A DNA stretch of 64,000 bases from Rutpela maculata (taxonomy: Eukaryota > Arthropoda > Insecta > Coleoptera > Cerambycidae). Positions 33,051 through 45,789 of the stretch are shown piece by piece. Below the pieces are notes generated by a model. The model ran no database searches. It saw only the letters and a list, made by a program, of their open reading frames with translations, and had not been told where the DNA came from. The position numbers and the translations under genes are program-made. Location: contig OW386287.2 in NCBI GenBank assembly GCA_936432065.2, positions 192,881,729-192,945,728 of the forward strand, written 5' to 3'. Numbering within the stretch: position 1 is the stretch's first letter; every line of letters starts with the position of its first letter.

Positions 33051-34770
33051 CTTAATGTAAGTCGCTTTTTTTTTCGAGTAAAATTTATGACGAAAAAAAT
33101 TTTGTTTTGGATTTTAAACCCCCCCATCCCGCTCATCAATTTTAAGATGAGGGCGAAATAATATTTCTTGGATTTTACCCCCACCGCTCATTGATTTTGA
33201 GATAAGGACGAAAAACTTTTTTTTGGATTTCATCCCCCCTCATCAATTTTGAGATGACGAAAAAAAATTTTTTTTCTACAACTGTCAAAAAAAGGCTATG
33301 TTTGCGCATTAATGTCAGTGTCTAAACTGAGACATTTTTTCATTGACATTATTTTTTTTGCGTTACCATGACACCGTGGTCAAAATATTTTGCGCATTAG
33401 GGTGCAAAATATTTTGCATATCACATACTATTATTGCCTATTTTTCATCATTTTTAATGTATACACGAGAATTAAACAAAAATATAATAATATTAAAAAT
33501 ATTTATTGTTTTATCAAATAAATCAACTGCGAAAGTAGAATTTTTTAAATTATTTTATTTTAAAAACAGTATGATTTTTTTAACTAATGGTTTTAGTTTA
33601 ATCAAATGAAAGTTGTAGAAAAAATATTTTTTGCATCTCGAGTGCAAAATACTTTGTTGATCGAGAACGAAAGTTTTTTGACGAGGCGCAGCCGAGTCAA
33701 AAAATCGATCGAAAGTAGTATTTTGCACCTTAGATACAAAAATAACTATTTTACCACTTTTTACCAAACTTTCTAATGTGAAAAACGTCAATTGGAGTTT
33801 CTATAAGGCTGTATTAGTCAGACATTTTGGTAAAATAGGTGAAAAAAAAAAGAGAGTGGGACCGATTTTATTTACACCGGGTTTAAGGATGATGCATGTA
33901 TGATGTATGTTTAGCGAAATTATATAGTAAGGTATTAATGAAAATAATATGAACTCTCCTGTTTTATAATTATAATTTGTAGTTGATTGAATTAGTCAGA
34001 ACATGACACAGTGATATATTTTACTGCATATTATATTATACAGTATAAGTCGTTGAAACTATGCAATCTCAAAAGCAAAACTTTCCGATTCTTTATTATA
34101 AACATACAGTATCGAAAAGTGTTCGATTTGGTACGGCAATAAGAGCAAGCGAGAGCGAAGCAAGCAATGACGTACATTAAGGGGCGTGTCACACTTTGCC
34201 TTTGCTAGAGTATTGGTAGACGCCTTTATTGTGGGCGGTCGGTTAAGTCGTTGAAACTATGCAATCCCAAAAGTAAATCTTTCCGATTCTGTATAACATA
34301 GAAGACAACTGAAATAACAATATAAATAACTAAGGTAGTATAGTTAATCTCTAATATTTTCTAAACTAGGTAAAAGTATATTAGCGTGCCCAGATTAGGG
34401 CAACAATGTATAGAAAGTACGACGAAAGTACTACGAAACAGTTTATAATTTCTAAACATATTAATTTTATTATGTTCTATGTAGTTAGATATTTTTAATG
34501 CAAATATCAATAGTTTGTGCATGAGTTCTCTCATTAAAAATGTATCGCTTGTGCCAAAATTGTTTGTTTCGATCAAAAACATTTTTGAGATAAAAATGAA
34601 AATCAGATTTTGGATGCCACGCGGAAACTGTTGCCTTGTAGCTCCTTCAGAAATAGTGTTCGGGTAACTACTGACTTGAACACCATTATTTTTGAGTGAA
34701 GAATTTGTCCCTCAAAACTTATGATTTTATCCCTTGTCCTATAGGAGCCATATTAATTTCATCTATCGCA
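33051..34770. other. AT-rich stretch with short internal repeats
   Basis: It contains similar 'attt(t/c)..accccccc' blocks at 33115, 33170 and 33225, each followed by 'catcaattttgagatga'-like words, which suggests an old triplication of about 55-60 bp. A direct pair follows: 34046-34102 and 34244-34300 both begin 'aagtcgttgaaactatgcaa' and both end near 'ctttccgattct'. No gene supported. Confidence 0.55.
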
Positions 34771-34777
34771 CTAGTAA

Positions 34778-34912
34778 ATTATTCAACGGGCGGTAATGTA
34801 GGTAATAACTCACGCAGATGAAGTTTGTAGCACAAGCCGTAGGCGAGTGCTGTAATTCATCAAGTGAGTTATTACCAAGTTGAATACTATACTTTATCTA
34901 CGATTATAACAG
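34778..34912. mobile_element. Small MITE (family with 13990-14095), copy 2
   Basis: It has the same 'ggtaataactcacgcagat' block and inverse 'gagttattacc' as copy 1, with an additional roughly 24-bp internal stretch ('gtagcacaagccgtaggcga') absent from copy 1. The flanking words 'ttattcaacg' and 'ttgaatacta' are conserved. Confidence 0.65.
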
Positions 34913-36740
34913 TAAATATTAAATTGAGAAAATTTTGTTTAAATTACTCAGTTTGTTTGTTAATAAACTTAATTGTAAAATTTAATTTTTGTTCACTTAT
35001 ATTTATTCTACGATTTTTTGGGTAATAAAAAAAAATTGATTTGAAAACGTCGAAGCTATTCAAACATGATAAATCACCTTCCTCCTCTCAATAATAATGG
35101 ACCATTCCATTTCACCGTATCGGAAAAGAATTTCTCTCGGACAGAGCCACTTTCTTCGTATCGCGCGTTACGTCGATTGGACAGGCTAGGCATGAAGATA
35201 AAGGTGATTGGCTCTGTACCTAATGATTTATATATAATAACTACTTATAACTCACGCTATTTGTTCATGGATACTATTAACTGTTCAAAAGCAGTTCATT
35301 AATTAGTATATAACCTAATAAAAGTAGATAAAAATATGTACTGCCTAAAAATGCCAGTTTTCTGTTTAACCCATTATGAAATAACCTTTAGTTCATAACA
35401 CTTTTAGGTATCGTGTTCATAAACATTAAACTATGCTACGGCTATTATCCCAACCTACTCTACATTAGTTTTTGTAAATTACACATAGTATACACTACTT
35501 AAACTCTTCACGAATGGAATGAGAACAAGTTACTGTTTATCTGTAATGTACCTTATTTCAATTATACGCAACAGCTAAATAAGATTTGATGACCATAACG
35601 AGCACTACTATTATGTTCTTAATATGTCAGTATGACTCGGTTTCCTTGTTAATTAATTATTTAAAATCTTAATTATACCTAATAATTACTAAAACCGGTA
35701 CTTCGCTAGTATAGTAATGGGAACAGGCTTGCTGCGGAATAAATTTACGTTTACAATTACAATTATTCAACGAATTCGAATACAAATGGTTACGTTATTA
35801 TGATGTAAAATTGTATTAAAAAAACGTTTTTACTAAAGTGGTCTAGGTCTCGCTGATTCATTCCCTCGGGAGCGCAAGAAAACAATTTAATTAAAAATCG
35901 ACCTAAAATCCACAGTAGGAATATAAAAATTAATTAATTAAAAATATTAGTATCTGCACTGTTTTAAGCATAAGAAAAAGTGTTAATATTATTAAATAAG
36001 AGAAATTAAAAAATATATATAACAAATATATCATAAGCAAGCAGGTTTTGTTAAAGGAGGTGGTACCAGATAATAAATATTGAATTTGCTACTTATTGAG
36101 AAGGCAAAGCAATATAACGCGTTTATGTATGTCTGTTTCATTTGCTATAAAATGATCTCATACACCTTGGTCGACAGTCTTTAAACAATAAACTCTGAGA
36201 ACGCAATATTTGGCATGGCGAAAACATCACGAAACGCACAAAAGTCAGTCTTACTAATGCCCTAGTTTCCTCCATCATTCTTTGTGCCTTTGAGATAAGG
36301 ATTATTAAAATATTAGAACAGATGGACGGTGGTGTATTGATGCTATCGAGATGTCGTCAGCGTTTAGGACTAATATCCCTTTTGGCTTACTACTCTTACA
36401 CACGTCTCAATCTTACATTTTCAGACACTCATAGCAGAAAAACTTAAGAGTAATTCTGGTGCTATTGGAATCCGAACCCACTACGAAAAAACCAGCAGGC
36501 TCTTATTCCCGGATATTTGGTGGGTGTTCGTTGGCTCCAAATTTGCAGCCCCCTCCTGAACAAGATCTCTTCTGGGATACAGGAGGTCGTTTTGTCTGTG
36601 GCATTTAATTTATTTATTATTATTTTTCTTTTGATAAAATTTTGTTTACGTTTTTACACAAATCATTTCTTCATAAACTTAAATCATACATTATAAAGGC
36701 AAGTTGGAACATAACGCCATGTTCTATGGGGATTATTATC
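34913..36740. other. Unassigned AT-rich stretch
   Basis: A 78-codon frame at 35066-35302 starts with ATG and is less AT-rich than its surroundings, but it has no recognised domain or splice-site support. Nothing else assignable. Confidence 0.35.
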
Positions 36741-36749
36741 AATTTTCTT

Positions 36750-38450
36750 AGAAGACCTCCCAAGATCAAGTAGACGAACCAATCCTACAAGAAAATTGGT
36801 AGATTGCCAAGGGAACAAAACTGAATGACAATAACCTAAGCAGTGAACGAATTTATCCTTATAAGACAGCGGAACCAGATGAAATTTTTCCTGCTGTGCT
36901 TGAAACTCATCTAAAAATGTTTCTAAAATAATGTTTCAGGCCAGTCTGACATTATAGAACTAGGACATTGCAGGTGTGACCTTGTGTGAGGAAAGGCATC
37001 TTTCAAGGCAACTTGAAGACAGCTGCCTATATATGATACCTGGTAATAAAATTATTAGAGCTGCTGGCGTAGGACGTTTTCTGTACAAGCATATGCCGTT
37101 TAAATGACCAGTCGCTTTCTAAATATCATCTGATGGGCGCAATGAAAACAACATACAGCTACTTTAGGGGTGACACTTGACCTGCTCTGACCTGCAACCG
37201 TTTCTGACATAAATAAAGCGGAAGGTTAGAATGACATATCTAAGAATACGAGACTGAGGCCGCTGCATGCGTTGGTGAGTCAAGGCTTAACCGGCAAACT
37301 ACCGAAAAAGGGAATTTTTCTTCCTTCAATCTGGTGAAAACAACATACCAGTTGCAGAGTACATATGATCTAACATTGCCGAGCAGTGTAGAAATGAGAG
37401 GATGTGGTTCCAACTAAGGAACTATTCTTAAAACATTAATTTTCCTCTTTATCCGAATGATTTCATGTGTAGTCGATAAACTCAAGCAGTTATCGGAGGC
37501 GGGATAATTTCTGGAAGCAGAGGAATGCAGAGACCTTTGATCTAGTATCGTGAACTACAATCTCCGGAGCGGAGGTATGGTTGGTCTCATAGGCGTAATT
37601 CGGGGTGGGCAAGGGTAGGCAACTGCCCACCTAATATTTTAAAAGAGCGTTAAATTGTTTAAGGCAAATCTGGCGAATTCCGAAATTCTTCTGGAAAAAA
37701 TAATAAGTATGATACACTTACGCCAATCAAGTCAAAGGTTTTCAATGCAATTAGCCAAGGGTGGATTTCCTGTCTATGGTTAAACTTTTTGCAGCACTCT
37801 CTTTCCCTCGGTCATTTGGGTTTATGGGGTTATCGTTTAAAAATTACAGGGTTCGCTTTGCTTCCATCTATTGGGTTATCTATGAAAAATCCCTGCCTAC
37901 CCAATAAAAATGCTGAAATTACGCCAATGGTTGGTCTTAGTAGGGCAGGTAGTCAAAAGATAGAGCAAATACATACATATACCTGCACCGACAGCCAAGC
38001 GGCACTAAAAACAATCTGCTCTTCTAGAATAAAATGAGAACTTCAAACCAAGTGGGAATCTGGGGAATGAGAAAGCAGATGAGCTGCTAGTCTCGATCCC
38101 AAGAAAAAGAAGCCTATTGAACCTATGTTGGATATTACAAGCACGAACTTCAATGAGTCTCTCTGGATATTAGATCGAAGCCAGAAGACTTCTAAGCAAC
38201 AAATCGAATTTATGAAGACCTCTGTAATATTAGGAGCCATCGATAGAAATTAAAAAATGCCTACCTGCCCAAGACGTAGAAGGACCAGTACAAGACATTT
38301 CGGCTGATGAGGTATGCAATTTTCGATGCCCAGGAGCTTTTAAATAAAGAAATGAAGTCAATTTTTTGGAGATATATCTTCACCATTATTAAAAGGCGCA
38401 GGAGGTTTGGAAAAGAAGCAGGTCCTTTAGATTTTTGAGGCTACGACAGG
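36750..38450 (+). pseudogene. Decayed LINE (reverse transcriptase to RNase H region)
   Basis: The plus strand holds fragments in LINE order: YKTAEPDEIFPAVL (36870-36905; normally 'YK(S/A)PGPDGI.P..L', an early reverse transcriptase block), then, after heavily broken sequence, an RNase H block with CTDSQAALKTICSSRIK (37985-38037). Downstream is a GNEKADEL-like remnant (about 38060) ahead of a broken C-terminal region. Stops and frameshifts occur throughout. The presence of RNase H fits clades such as I, LOA or R1-like elements; the clade is not resolved. Confidence 0.6.
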
Positions 38451-39380
38451 GAGGTAGGTAAATATGGCTTCTCATGATATACTTGTCAGACACCATCCTC
38501 CTCCAACTGACAGGTTTTCTGAATCTTTGTGTAGAAAATACACAATGTTACTGCATCGGGTACAAAAACTAACTTGGTAGTGCTCCACTTAAATATATAT
38601 TTTTTAAAATAGGCCACCCTGACATGACAAAATTATATTCTTTGAAACTTTAAATAAAGTATCGGTTAGAAATACAAAATATCTTAGAATTTAGTGTACT
38701 TTTAGGATATTGTGATTATATACAAGTTATTACCTACCGGCTACCAGCTCATTTGGCTAAGGTGTATTGTGCGGCTATTCTCAGACAGTTGCAATGCCTA
38801 AGGTTATTCGCAGACTAGGCGAGTCGAACGAATTCCGACATTTTGCTATTCTTGTGCACTCGAGTTCACTCGTACACGCCTTTGGCATTCGCAGTAACAG
38901 CGAGCGGACTTTGGGTGGTCGTAACGAATTCGCGTGAAGTTTTGACAGTTGGTTTGTAGGTTAATCAGCCCAAATTTCAAGAAGAAATATCGATTTGTTT
39001 ATTCATAAGTGACCTAAACGTAAAAACTAACGTATCTCAGCTCCAAATGCAAGTAGAGCATTAATTTTTTTTTTTCAAAAGTTGAAAAGCTATCATTTGA
39101 GCCATCGTACACATTTCTTGGATTTGATGGCAGGATTTTATAAGGGTGCAAAGTTTTAGCAACAATTCCATATTTGTGCCGTTTTAGTAATCATTTTGAT
39201 TCGAAATTTTAAGTGGTGATTTTACTTTATAAAAGCTATATTTTTCCAAAATTTCATTGAATATTATCCATTATTTTTGAAAGAACAGTGATTTGTTTAA
39301 AAACGCATCATTTTGCAATGTTCATTTTTTTTTTAAATAATAATAACAATTGGAATGAATTATAGTAGAGTGCATTAATA
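38451..39380. other. Unassigned stretch
   Basis: The 38750-38980 part is GC-richer and holds short inverted words ('aaggttattcgcag' against 'ctgcgaatgccaaagg'), possibly a small hairpin element. No gene seen. Confidence 0.35.
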
Positions 39381-39925
39381 CGCTTATTGTGACTTCCGTG
39401 GTGGTTTCGTTGTCACAAGTTGAATTTGATATAAAATTAATGATTATATACTCATGTTTCAAAATCTCAAAGCCGTCAAAAAATGTCCTACTCAAAAGGT
39501 CATTATAATCAAAAAACGAGTTTTAGCTTAGTGACTTAGGTGTTTTGACATTTCCACTTTTGAGTAATAGCAAATCCTTTTAACCATGAATTGAACTAGT
39601 CAAAATAAGTAGGTTTTCGAAAAGACCCACCTCGAGAAATCATGCCTGCTCCCCCTGCCCCCCTCAAAGGGGCTACCTGTATCTGCCTATATATTTTTTT
39701 TTTCTGGAAAACGGTAGGAGCTAGAGGAATGATCTTGGCGCCATTCGATAGAGTATAAAATTTTGCATACGACCCTCCATTTGCTTTTTGCTATTTTCTT
39801 TTTTTTAAGGCCCCACAGCAAAAAAAAGGATGAGGAGCCTTGCAACAACGACACACGTTTGGCTATACCTCTAAAACAGCCCAATAAATCAAAATTTTAC
39901 AAGATATAAAAAATAAAGACCATTA

Positions 39926-40208
39926 TTTTTTCCATCGATTGGTATAGTATTTGTATATGTTATTTGTTTATATAAATCCGTCAGTGGCGTACAAAGAGAA
40001 AGATGCACATGTGCATAATGAATTTATTTAAAATAATTTATTATTGTTGTTAAAAACTGCGAAAATATTGATTGTACCTGTTCAAAATTATTTTTGTTTG
40101 TAACAACAATAATAAATTATTTTAAATAAATTCATTATGGACATGCTCAGCTTTCTCTTTGTACGCCACTGACGGCTTTATATAAACAAATAACATACAA
40201 ATAATATA
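39926..40208. mobile_element. Palindromic MITE at the foldback centre
   Basis: The left arm includes 'ccatcgattggtatagta' and 'gtcagtggcgtacaaagaga'. The right arm includes 'tctctttgtacgccactgac' and 'taccaatcgat'. The interior 'aataaattattttaaataaa' pairs with its inverse around a short loop. No coding sequence. Confidence 0.75.
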
Positions 40209-40876
40209 CCAATCGATAGAAAAAACCGCTGCCCAAGGAATCACTACTTCCACATCCACATTTTTTATCCAAGTCACTCACAACGAAAAAATTGTTTATG
40301 GAACTTTAATAATATAATATTTGAAATCCTCTACCCCAGACACCCATAAAACGATACCCCACATCGGTAGCGGGGTGGGGGTGGTGATAGGGGATGGTAC
40401 TGGGGGTGGATGAAGTAAAAAAACGTTTTGAGATGTCTGGTTCTTGTACACACACTAAATCACATTTTTTTTTCATCCCCGTTAATAATGGGGTGGGGGT
40501 GGCTAATGCCAAATTTTTTTTTGAGACCTTAGCTTCTCTTGTATATACTAAATACCAATTTTATAGACTCTTACCTGCCTGATTTACCTATTTTCCCCAA
40601 ATTTACCCCCCAACCCTTCGACGGAACAAGATGAAAATATAATCTAGTTCTAGATCTCGTTAAAGTACATATGTGTACCAAATTTCAAGTAAATATCTCA
40701 AACAGTTGCAGAGTAAACGTGCGCACAAAAAAAGTTACAGACAGACCGACAGACAGAAATTTTTTTTTCGCTTAAACTTAAAATCTCGACGTTTCGTGAC
40801 ATTCTAAGCCTATTTGAACAATAAAAATTTTTAAAAATTTTTTTGTCGTTACTATACTTCCACTGGATGTGGAAGT
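40209..40876 (-). mobile_element. Family X repeat, most complete single copy
   Basis: This reverse-orientation copy of about 668 bp runs from 'ccgctgcccaaggaatcact' and 'acttccacatcca' to 'tggatgtggaagt'. The terminal 'acttccacatcca' and 'tggatgtggaagt' are inverse complements. The interior has the G-rich 'ggggtgggggtggt' blocks, the 'taatctagttc' block, a '(gaca)n' tract and 'aaaatctcgacgtttc'. It is non-coding with no transposase. The class is undetermined; terminal inverted repeats argue for a DNA element. Confidence 0.75.
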
Positions 40877-41103
40877 AAAATAATTGTCTTTTTTTTTATA
40901 TCTTGCAGAATTTTGATTTATTGGGCCGTTTTAGACGTATAGCTAAACATGTGTCGTTGTTGAAAGGCTCCTCACCCTTTTTTTGCTCTGGGGCCTTAAA
41001 AAAAAGAAAATAGCAAAAAGCAAATGGATGGTCTTATGCAAAATTTTATACTCTATTGAATGGCGCAAGATCATTCCTCTAGCTCCTACCATTTTTGAGA
41101 AAA

Positions 41104-41105
<2 letters not shown>

Positions 41106-41162
<57 letters not shown>
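41106..41162. repeat. (TA)n microsatellite
   Basis: An uninterrupted AT/TA dinucleotide run of over 50 bp in the right arm of the foldback. The corresponding left-arm position (about 39690-39705) has only 'tatatattttt', so the expansion is specific to one arm. Confidence 0.95.
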
Positions 41163-41165
<3 letters not shown>

Positions 41166-41539
41166 CAGATACAGGTAGCCCCTTTGAAGGAGGGCAAGGG
41201 GAGCAGGCATGTTTTCTCGATGTGGGTCTTTTCGAAAATCTACTTATTTTGACTAGTTCTATTCATGGTTAAAAGGATTTGCTATTACTCAAAAGTGGAA
41301 ATATCAAAACACCTAAGTCACTAAGCTATAACTCGTTTTTTGATTATAATGACCTTTTGAGTAGGACATTTTTTGACGGCTTTGAGATTTTGAAACATCA
41401 GTATATCATCATTAATTTTATATCAAATTCAGCTTGTGACAACAAAACCCCCACAGAACTTATTTTTATGCGTATATCTGGGCACCGAGCACTCTACTAT
41501 TATAATTTATGTACTTTTATTGTACAGCTCAAAACGAAC

Positions 41540-42590
41540 GTTTTCCTTCTTTTTAATTGTTTCCCATAGGACTTATAAATTTCGAGATATTCACGATCTA
41601 AAAAATTAAATTGTTTAAATAAACAACACGCCGACCTCGCAGAAACTGCAAAACTGAGCTGTGAACTTAAGTTGACCGCCTGAACACGTTAAAACAGGAA
41701 CACTGCCCTGGCCAGACAATTCACATTAAAATCCTAATTTGACTCCACTAAATAGTCTTAATTTATGTTGAGATCGCCAACGATGTGGTTTGAACATTAA
41801 TAATCATAATATAGTAATATAGTTGCTAGAAGTACATTTATAGAAAATATCATTTCCATTCATCCCAGTAATCAATCTGTGATTTTTTATTTTATAAAAG
41901 TAGAAATACTGAAAAAAATAGCGCATTTAATGAATGACATAACGCCACATTAATTGCTCGTGTCTTTTTATTTATAAAACAATAATTCAGTTTTAATATG
42001 CCGAAAAAATCTGTTAATAAATTCTGGTAAACAAAGTACCATACCATAAAAGTTAATAACGCAAAAATGAATGCCAAAATTATTAGTCGTAGCGATAAAA
42101 CGAGATTATGGTGATTTATTGGTCATGCCTTCAGTTTTAATAACCCAACCAAGCACACCAACATTGTTGCCTTAACTTTAAGAAATAAAATTAGATAAAT
42201 TAAGAAGTTTGCTTGGTAATTCATTGATTGAACTTTTAAGTTAAATTAATACTTCCTGCAACGGCCGACGTAAAATTAATTACTTAAAAGACTGTTTTAA
42301 AATACTTGGAAACATATTTTAAGAAAGCCTCGCTTCGCTCCGTTTACGATAATAAGGTCCTGTGTACTTATTGATATAATATATTTTGCCCTTGGATATT
42401 TAGGCGAAAACAAGGAGTATCGCCGGGGATCAATTATAATATGTAAGTTAAATAAGTACAGTGTGCCCCAGTCTAAATGAACAGAGTTTGGAAGACATAG
42501 AAGAAGCAATCCTACTCTAATATAATGCACAGAATATATTCTAATAATTCTGAGCTTACCTGGATGAAACTAAAAATAAAATATATTTTA
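41540..42590. other. Unassigned AT-rich stretch
   Basis: No coding sequence, repeat boundaries or RNA genes recognised. Confidence 0.4.
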
Positions 42591-42595
42591 TAATC

Positions 42596-43930
42596 ATGTT
42601 GTTTCAGTATTTAATAAGTTTTCGACTGGTTGCGATGAAATCTGCAAGGCTAAAAGAGAGGAGGTTCCGCGAGGAGGTCAGTGATGACCTTGCAACCTCT
42701 AGAATCCATAGGGTCTTAGCCAAAGATGGTTGTATTGCAAATGAAATAGGTTTCCTCAAAGAAAAGGATGAAACCTACATAGAAATTCTAACTGAACGTA
42801 TCCAATTACTCATGAAGGCACACTCCGGGATTGCTAATATTGCCGGACTCGGAGGGTCTGCAACATCCAGATCGTCTTTCTTACTTAAAACAGTGGATAG
42901 GTTACTACACTGGTACGTTAGAGGCGAAATACTATGGGAGAATTCGCTTAGTGAGCGCCAATATGCAGCTGGGGAAGTCAACAGACCTTATGCTGGATGA
43001 TTTGAACAGACTACTGACAATGACGTTAGATGAAAAAATTACAATTCTATATATACGAGGAGCGTTTAATAATGCGACAACGTAATCATTAACGAATGCT
43101 TTGTCAAACAGAGCAGTCCCAACAGTGCTTTGCCGGTGGATTAAAGCTAGCCTAAAAGGGAGGATAATAGTATCAAATAAGTGAAGCTACCATTGAGGCA
43201 AAGGTAACTTTAAGGCTGCCTTCAAACGACGAATATTATCTCTACGGCTATGGGCAACCATTGTTGACGAACTCCTCCGGAAAATACTCGAAGCTTTTGC
43301 TGCTTACGATATGCTGACGATATAGTGATAGGAGTCAAGAGGCGATTGGCAAACACGATATCAAAGCATTCACAAAGGGTCTTAAATATTGTCGACAGAT
43401 TGAGGTGTGGTGAGGAAGGACACTCCATTAACCTTCACATCAGTTTTCATTTTTGCACAAAAAATATCTGGGAGGCCTAAAATTTCTAGTGCTAAATTGC
43501 TAAAACTGACATGAAGCGCCCACATCCAGAAAGTTACAAAGAAATAAATAATTGCCGTGGTGCAGGCAAACGTGTGGAGTAAATTGGGGTCGAATCCCAA
43601 GATGACTTTCTGGTTATACGTCATGGTCATAACACCCATGATGACCTACAGGTCAGTGGTTGAATAAGATATTTCAGTTGGCAGCAATAAGCCTAATAAA
43701 TTTCTTGGAAAGATTTGCTTGCCTACGTGCCACAGGGGCAATAAAAATCGCTTCCACACTTGCAGTTGAAGTCCTTCTGGACCTGCCACCACTATACATA
43801 TTTATTTAAGGGGAAGCTCGTTCAGTGGTGTACAAGCTAATGCAAGGCTTAACGCCCATAAGGCATCAGCACCAAAAGTTATACTCAGAGCTGAAGGCAA
43901 ATCATATTTTAGGAATGCCCATGGATACTA
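42596..43930 (+). pseudogene. LINE reverse transcriptase pseudogene
   Basis: Plus-strand fragments appear in the order of a non-LTR ORF2. RIHRVLAKDGCIANEIGFLK (42695-42755) is the 'LHRVL+KD...L..L' pre-RT region. Next is an IRGAFNNATT block (43055-43083; 'D.EGAFN(N/R)' is usual, the first catalytic Asp), then NRAVPTVLCRWIKASLKGR (43108-43165). A GGIL-like block and LLRKILEAFAAYDM lead to a degraded YADDIV block with DIVIGVKRR visible (43318-43350). Finally come WLYVMVITPM (43610-43640) and AVEVLLDLPPLYIF (43765-43805). Stops, frameshifts and small deletions abound. It belongs to a Jockey/R1/LOA-like group and is related to the minus-strand copy at 47880-49270. Confidence 0.75.
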
Positions 43931-44084
43931 GGTCTTAAAATATGACTTTTATTTAAAATCAAAATACCTGACAGGGAAAACTGGAAAAACAGTCTTGCAA
44001 GCTTCCAATTTTCCTGAAGAGAAAACCAGTGTGTCCTTATTCTTACCTACAGATACTCTAACATTAACTAAAGAAGCAGCTTAA

Positions 44085-44225
44085 GGTGAAGCTAATTCAA
44101 CGAATAATGGGGCAATCAATGTCAGGAATCTCTCTCAGAGACCGTGTACCCAACCCAAAAATAGATCATGGAGAGGATAACTAGTTTAAAATGGAACTGG
44201 AAAGGTCATGTAGCAAGGATTACAT
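44085..44225 (+). pseudogene. LINE C-terminal fragment, left of a family X insertion
   Basis: The plus strand reads LKVKLIQRIMGQSMSGISLR followed by a DRVPN block. The next block, around 44170-44215, encodes a broken KWNWKGHVARI-like motif in a second frame. This is the familiar tail region of RTE/Jockey-type ORFs ('M.G.SLRD+.+N...K.KW.WAGH.AR'). The continuation lies to the right of the X element, near 45050. Confidence 0.6.
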
Positions 44226-44845
44226 AGGCCCACGTAAAAAACTGCAGCCCAAGCAATCACTGCATCCACATCCAGATTCCTACCCAAATCTCTTTCAACG
44301 AAAAATATTTTTGCATTCCGCTATGTGGGCATAATTGTTCATAGAGCTTTAATTATATAATATTTGAAATTGAGTAAAAAAAATGTAGGCCTTTTGTTCT
44401 TGTGTACACATACTAAATCACAATTTTATTTTTTCGCCCACTTTAATAATGGGGTGGGGGTGATATTGGGGTGGCTAATACCAAAATTTTTTTTAGACCT
44501 TAGCTTCTTTTATGTATACTGAATAACAGTTTTAAGGACGCTTACTTGCTTGATTTACCTATTTACCCCCATATATCCCAATATATCCCACAACACTTCA
44601 ACGGAATAATATCAAAATATAATCTAGTTCCAGATCTCATTGAAATACATACGTGTACCAAATTTCAAGTCAATATCTTAAACGGTTCCAGAGTAAACGT
44701 GCGCAAAAAAAAGTTAGACAGACAGACCGACAGACAGACCGACAGACAGACTTTTGCTCAAACTTAAAATCTCGACGTTTCATGACATTCTAAAATAAGA
44801 CAATAAACATTTTCAATTTTTTTTTTTGCGTCACTAGTGTATCTT
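44226..44845 (-). mobile_element. Family X repeat inserted into a LINE relic
   Basis: It follows the order of the 40209-40876 copy: 'gcccaagcaatcactgcatc', 'catccacatcca', the 'taataatggggtgggggtg' block, 'atataatctagttcc', '(gaca)n', 'aaaatctcgacgtttc'. The far terminal 'tggatgtggaagt' is lost. Both sides carry sequence from the same kind of LINE tail, so it probably interrupted that LINE. Confidence 0.7.
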
Positions 44846-44937
44846 TATGTATATTGACCCGCTGAATCTAAATTCGAAATCAGAATTTTTAGATTGACTC
44901 GTTTTTCATCCCTAACCGCAAAGAACACCTCTAAATA

Positions 44938-45025
44938 AAAAAAAGTGGTCTGTCCGACGGATCAGACCAATTTATCCTTATGTATAGGGGTTTATTTTGG
45001 ATCCGCCGCACAGACCACTTTTTTA
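44938..45025. repeat. Short hairpin with AAGTGGTCTGTCC arms
   Basis: 'aaaagtggtctgtccg' on the left pairs with 'cacagaccactttt' on the right, and 'acggatca' opposes 'ggatccgc'. Total length is under 90 bp. Probably a tiny MITE or a deletion derivative. Confidence 0.6.
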
Positions 45026-45049
45026 TGGGTCCGTGGTATTAATGTAAGA

Positions 45050-45250
45050 TGAACAAAAGATTTCTTGAATGGAGACCCAGATTGAAAGCTGTTAGAAACA
45101 GAGGATGTCACCCTATTCAATGATCTGACAACATAAAAATATATCAGAACAGACTATATGCACGCAGTGCTATAGAAGCATTTAAAGGAAGTTTACGTCT
45201 AACAGTGGAGAGAGACTAGCTGAATGATGATGTTTTGAAGAGATACGTTT
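45050..45250 (+). pseudogene. LINE C-terminal fragment, right of the family X insertion
   Basis: The plus strand gives RPRLKAVRNRGCHPIQWSD followed by NIKIYQNRLY and an RLTVERD-like end. It resembles the 'WRPR..KR.RGRP..RW.DDI' tail that follows the GH.AR block in RTE-type LINEs. It therefore continues 44085-44225 across the X element. Broken and short. Confidence 0.5.
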
Positions 45251-45789
45251 ACGAGATCTTGGGTGTAGTTTGTAAAAAATTGATTATATATAAATTAGTG
45301 AAACATTTTTATATACTATGCGCCTTCAGCACTATGAGACTATAATGCTGCTCCGCTTTAATAAGGCTAGTGGAGAACGAGTAACTTCTGTTAACATGAT
45401 GTTGAAAATACACATACACATAGACATTTTCTGATTTAGAGAGTTTAAGTACAACAAGTTTTCGACAAAGAATTATTAAAGACACAATTATTTATGATGT
45501 TCTCAAAGCAGGTTTAAAATTTGATTACAAGTACTAACGGTTTTAAGAATATTTTATAAAAGGTTTTATGGTAGACTTGAAAACATCTTGCAGATTTAGG
45601 TTCTAAGGTACTGTTGGTTTTATTGATAGTTTTAAGGAAGATATTTATAATCTTTATAAAAGGTCTTTTTTGGTTTTATGCCGGGTTTATTGTAGCTTTT
45701 AAGAGGTTATCTAGTATAAACAGTTTTACGATCAGATTTATTATATAAACTCTTGCAGATTGTGATAAAACTTAAATTGTTACTTGGAG
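45251..45789. other. AT-rich stretch with degenerate internal repeats
   Basis: Similar words 'tataaaaggttttatggt', 'tataaaaggtcttttttggt' and 'gtataaacagttttacga', each followed about 40 bases later by 'cttgcaga' or similar, suggest a degenerate tandem repeat of roughly 100 bp between 45545 and 45770. Confidence 0.4.

Larger units (their letters stand above)
39390..41530. mobile_element. Foldback with two nested elements at its centre
   Basis: The left arm (about 39390-39925) and right arm (about 40877-41530) are inverted copies. Paired blocks: 'ttgtcacaagttgaatttga' / 'tcaaattcagcttgtgacaa'; 'cctactcaaaaggtcattat' / 'ataatgaccttttgagtagg'; 'aagacccacctcgagaaa' / 'tcgatgtgggtctt'; and 'ctacctgtatctg' / 'agatacaggtag'. 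Between the arms lie a palindromic MITE (39926-40208) and a family X copy (40209-40876). A TA microsatellite has expanded in the right arm only. Confidence 0.8.

Noticed and set aside
33600..33740. Possible regulatory or gene segment with 'gaggcgcagccgagtc' and 'gtgcaaaatac' words
   Set aside because: Similar words occur near 57710 in another unassigned stretch. They look like eroded repeats with no frame or boundary.
35066..35302. A 78-codon plus-strand frame as a host exon
   Set aside because: Slightly less AT-rich than its surroundings, but no domain, no clear splice signals and no partner exon. Not enough to call.
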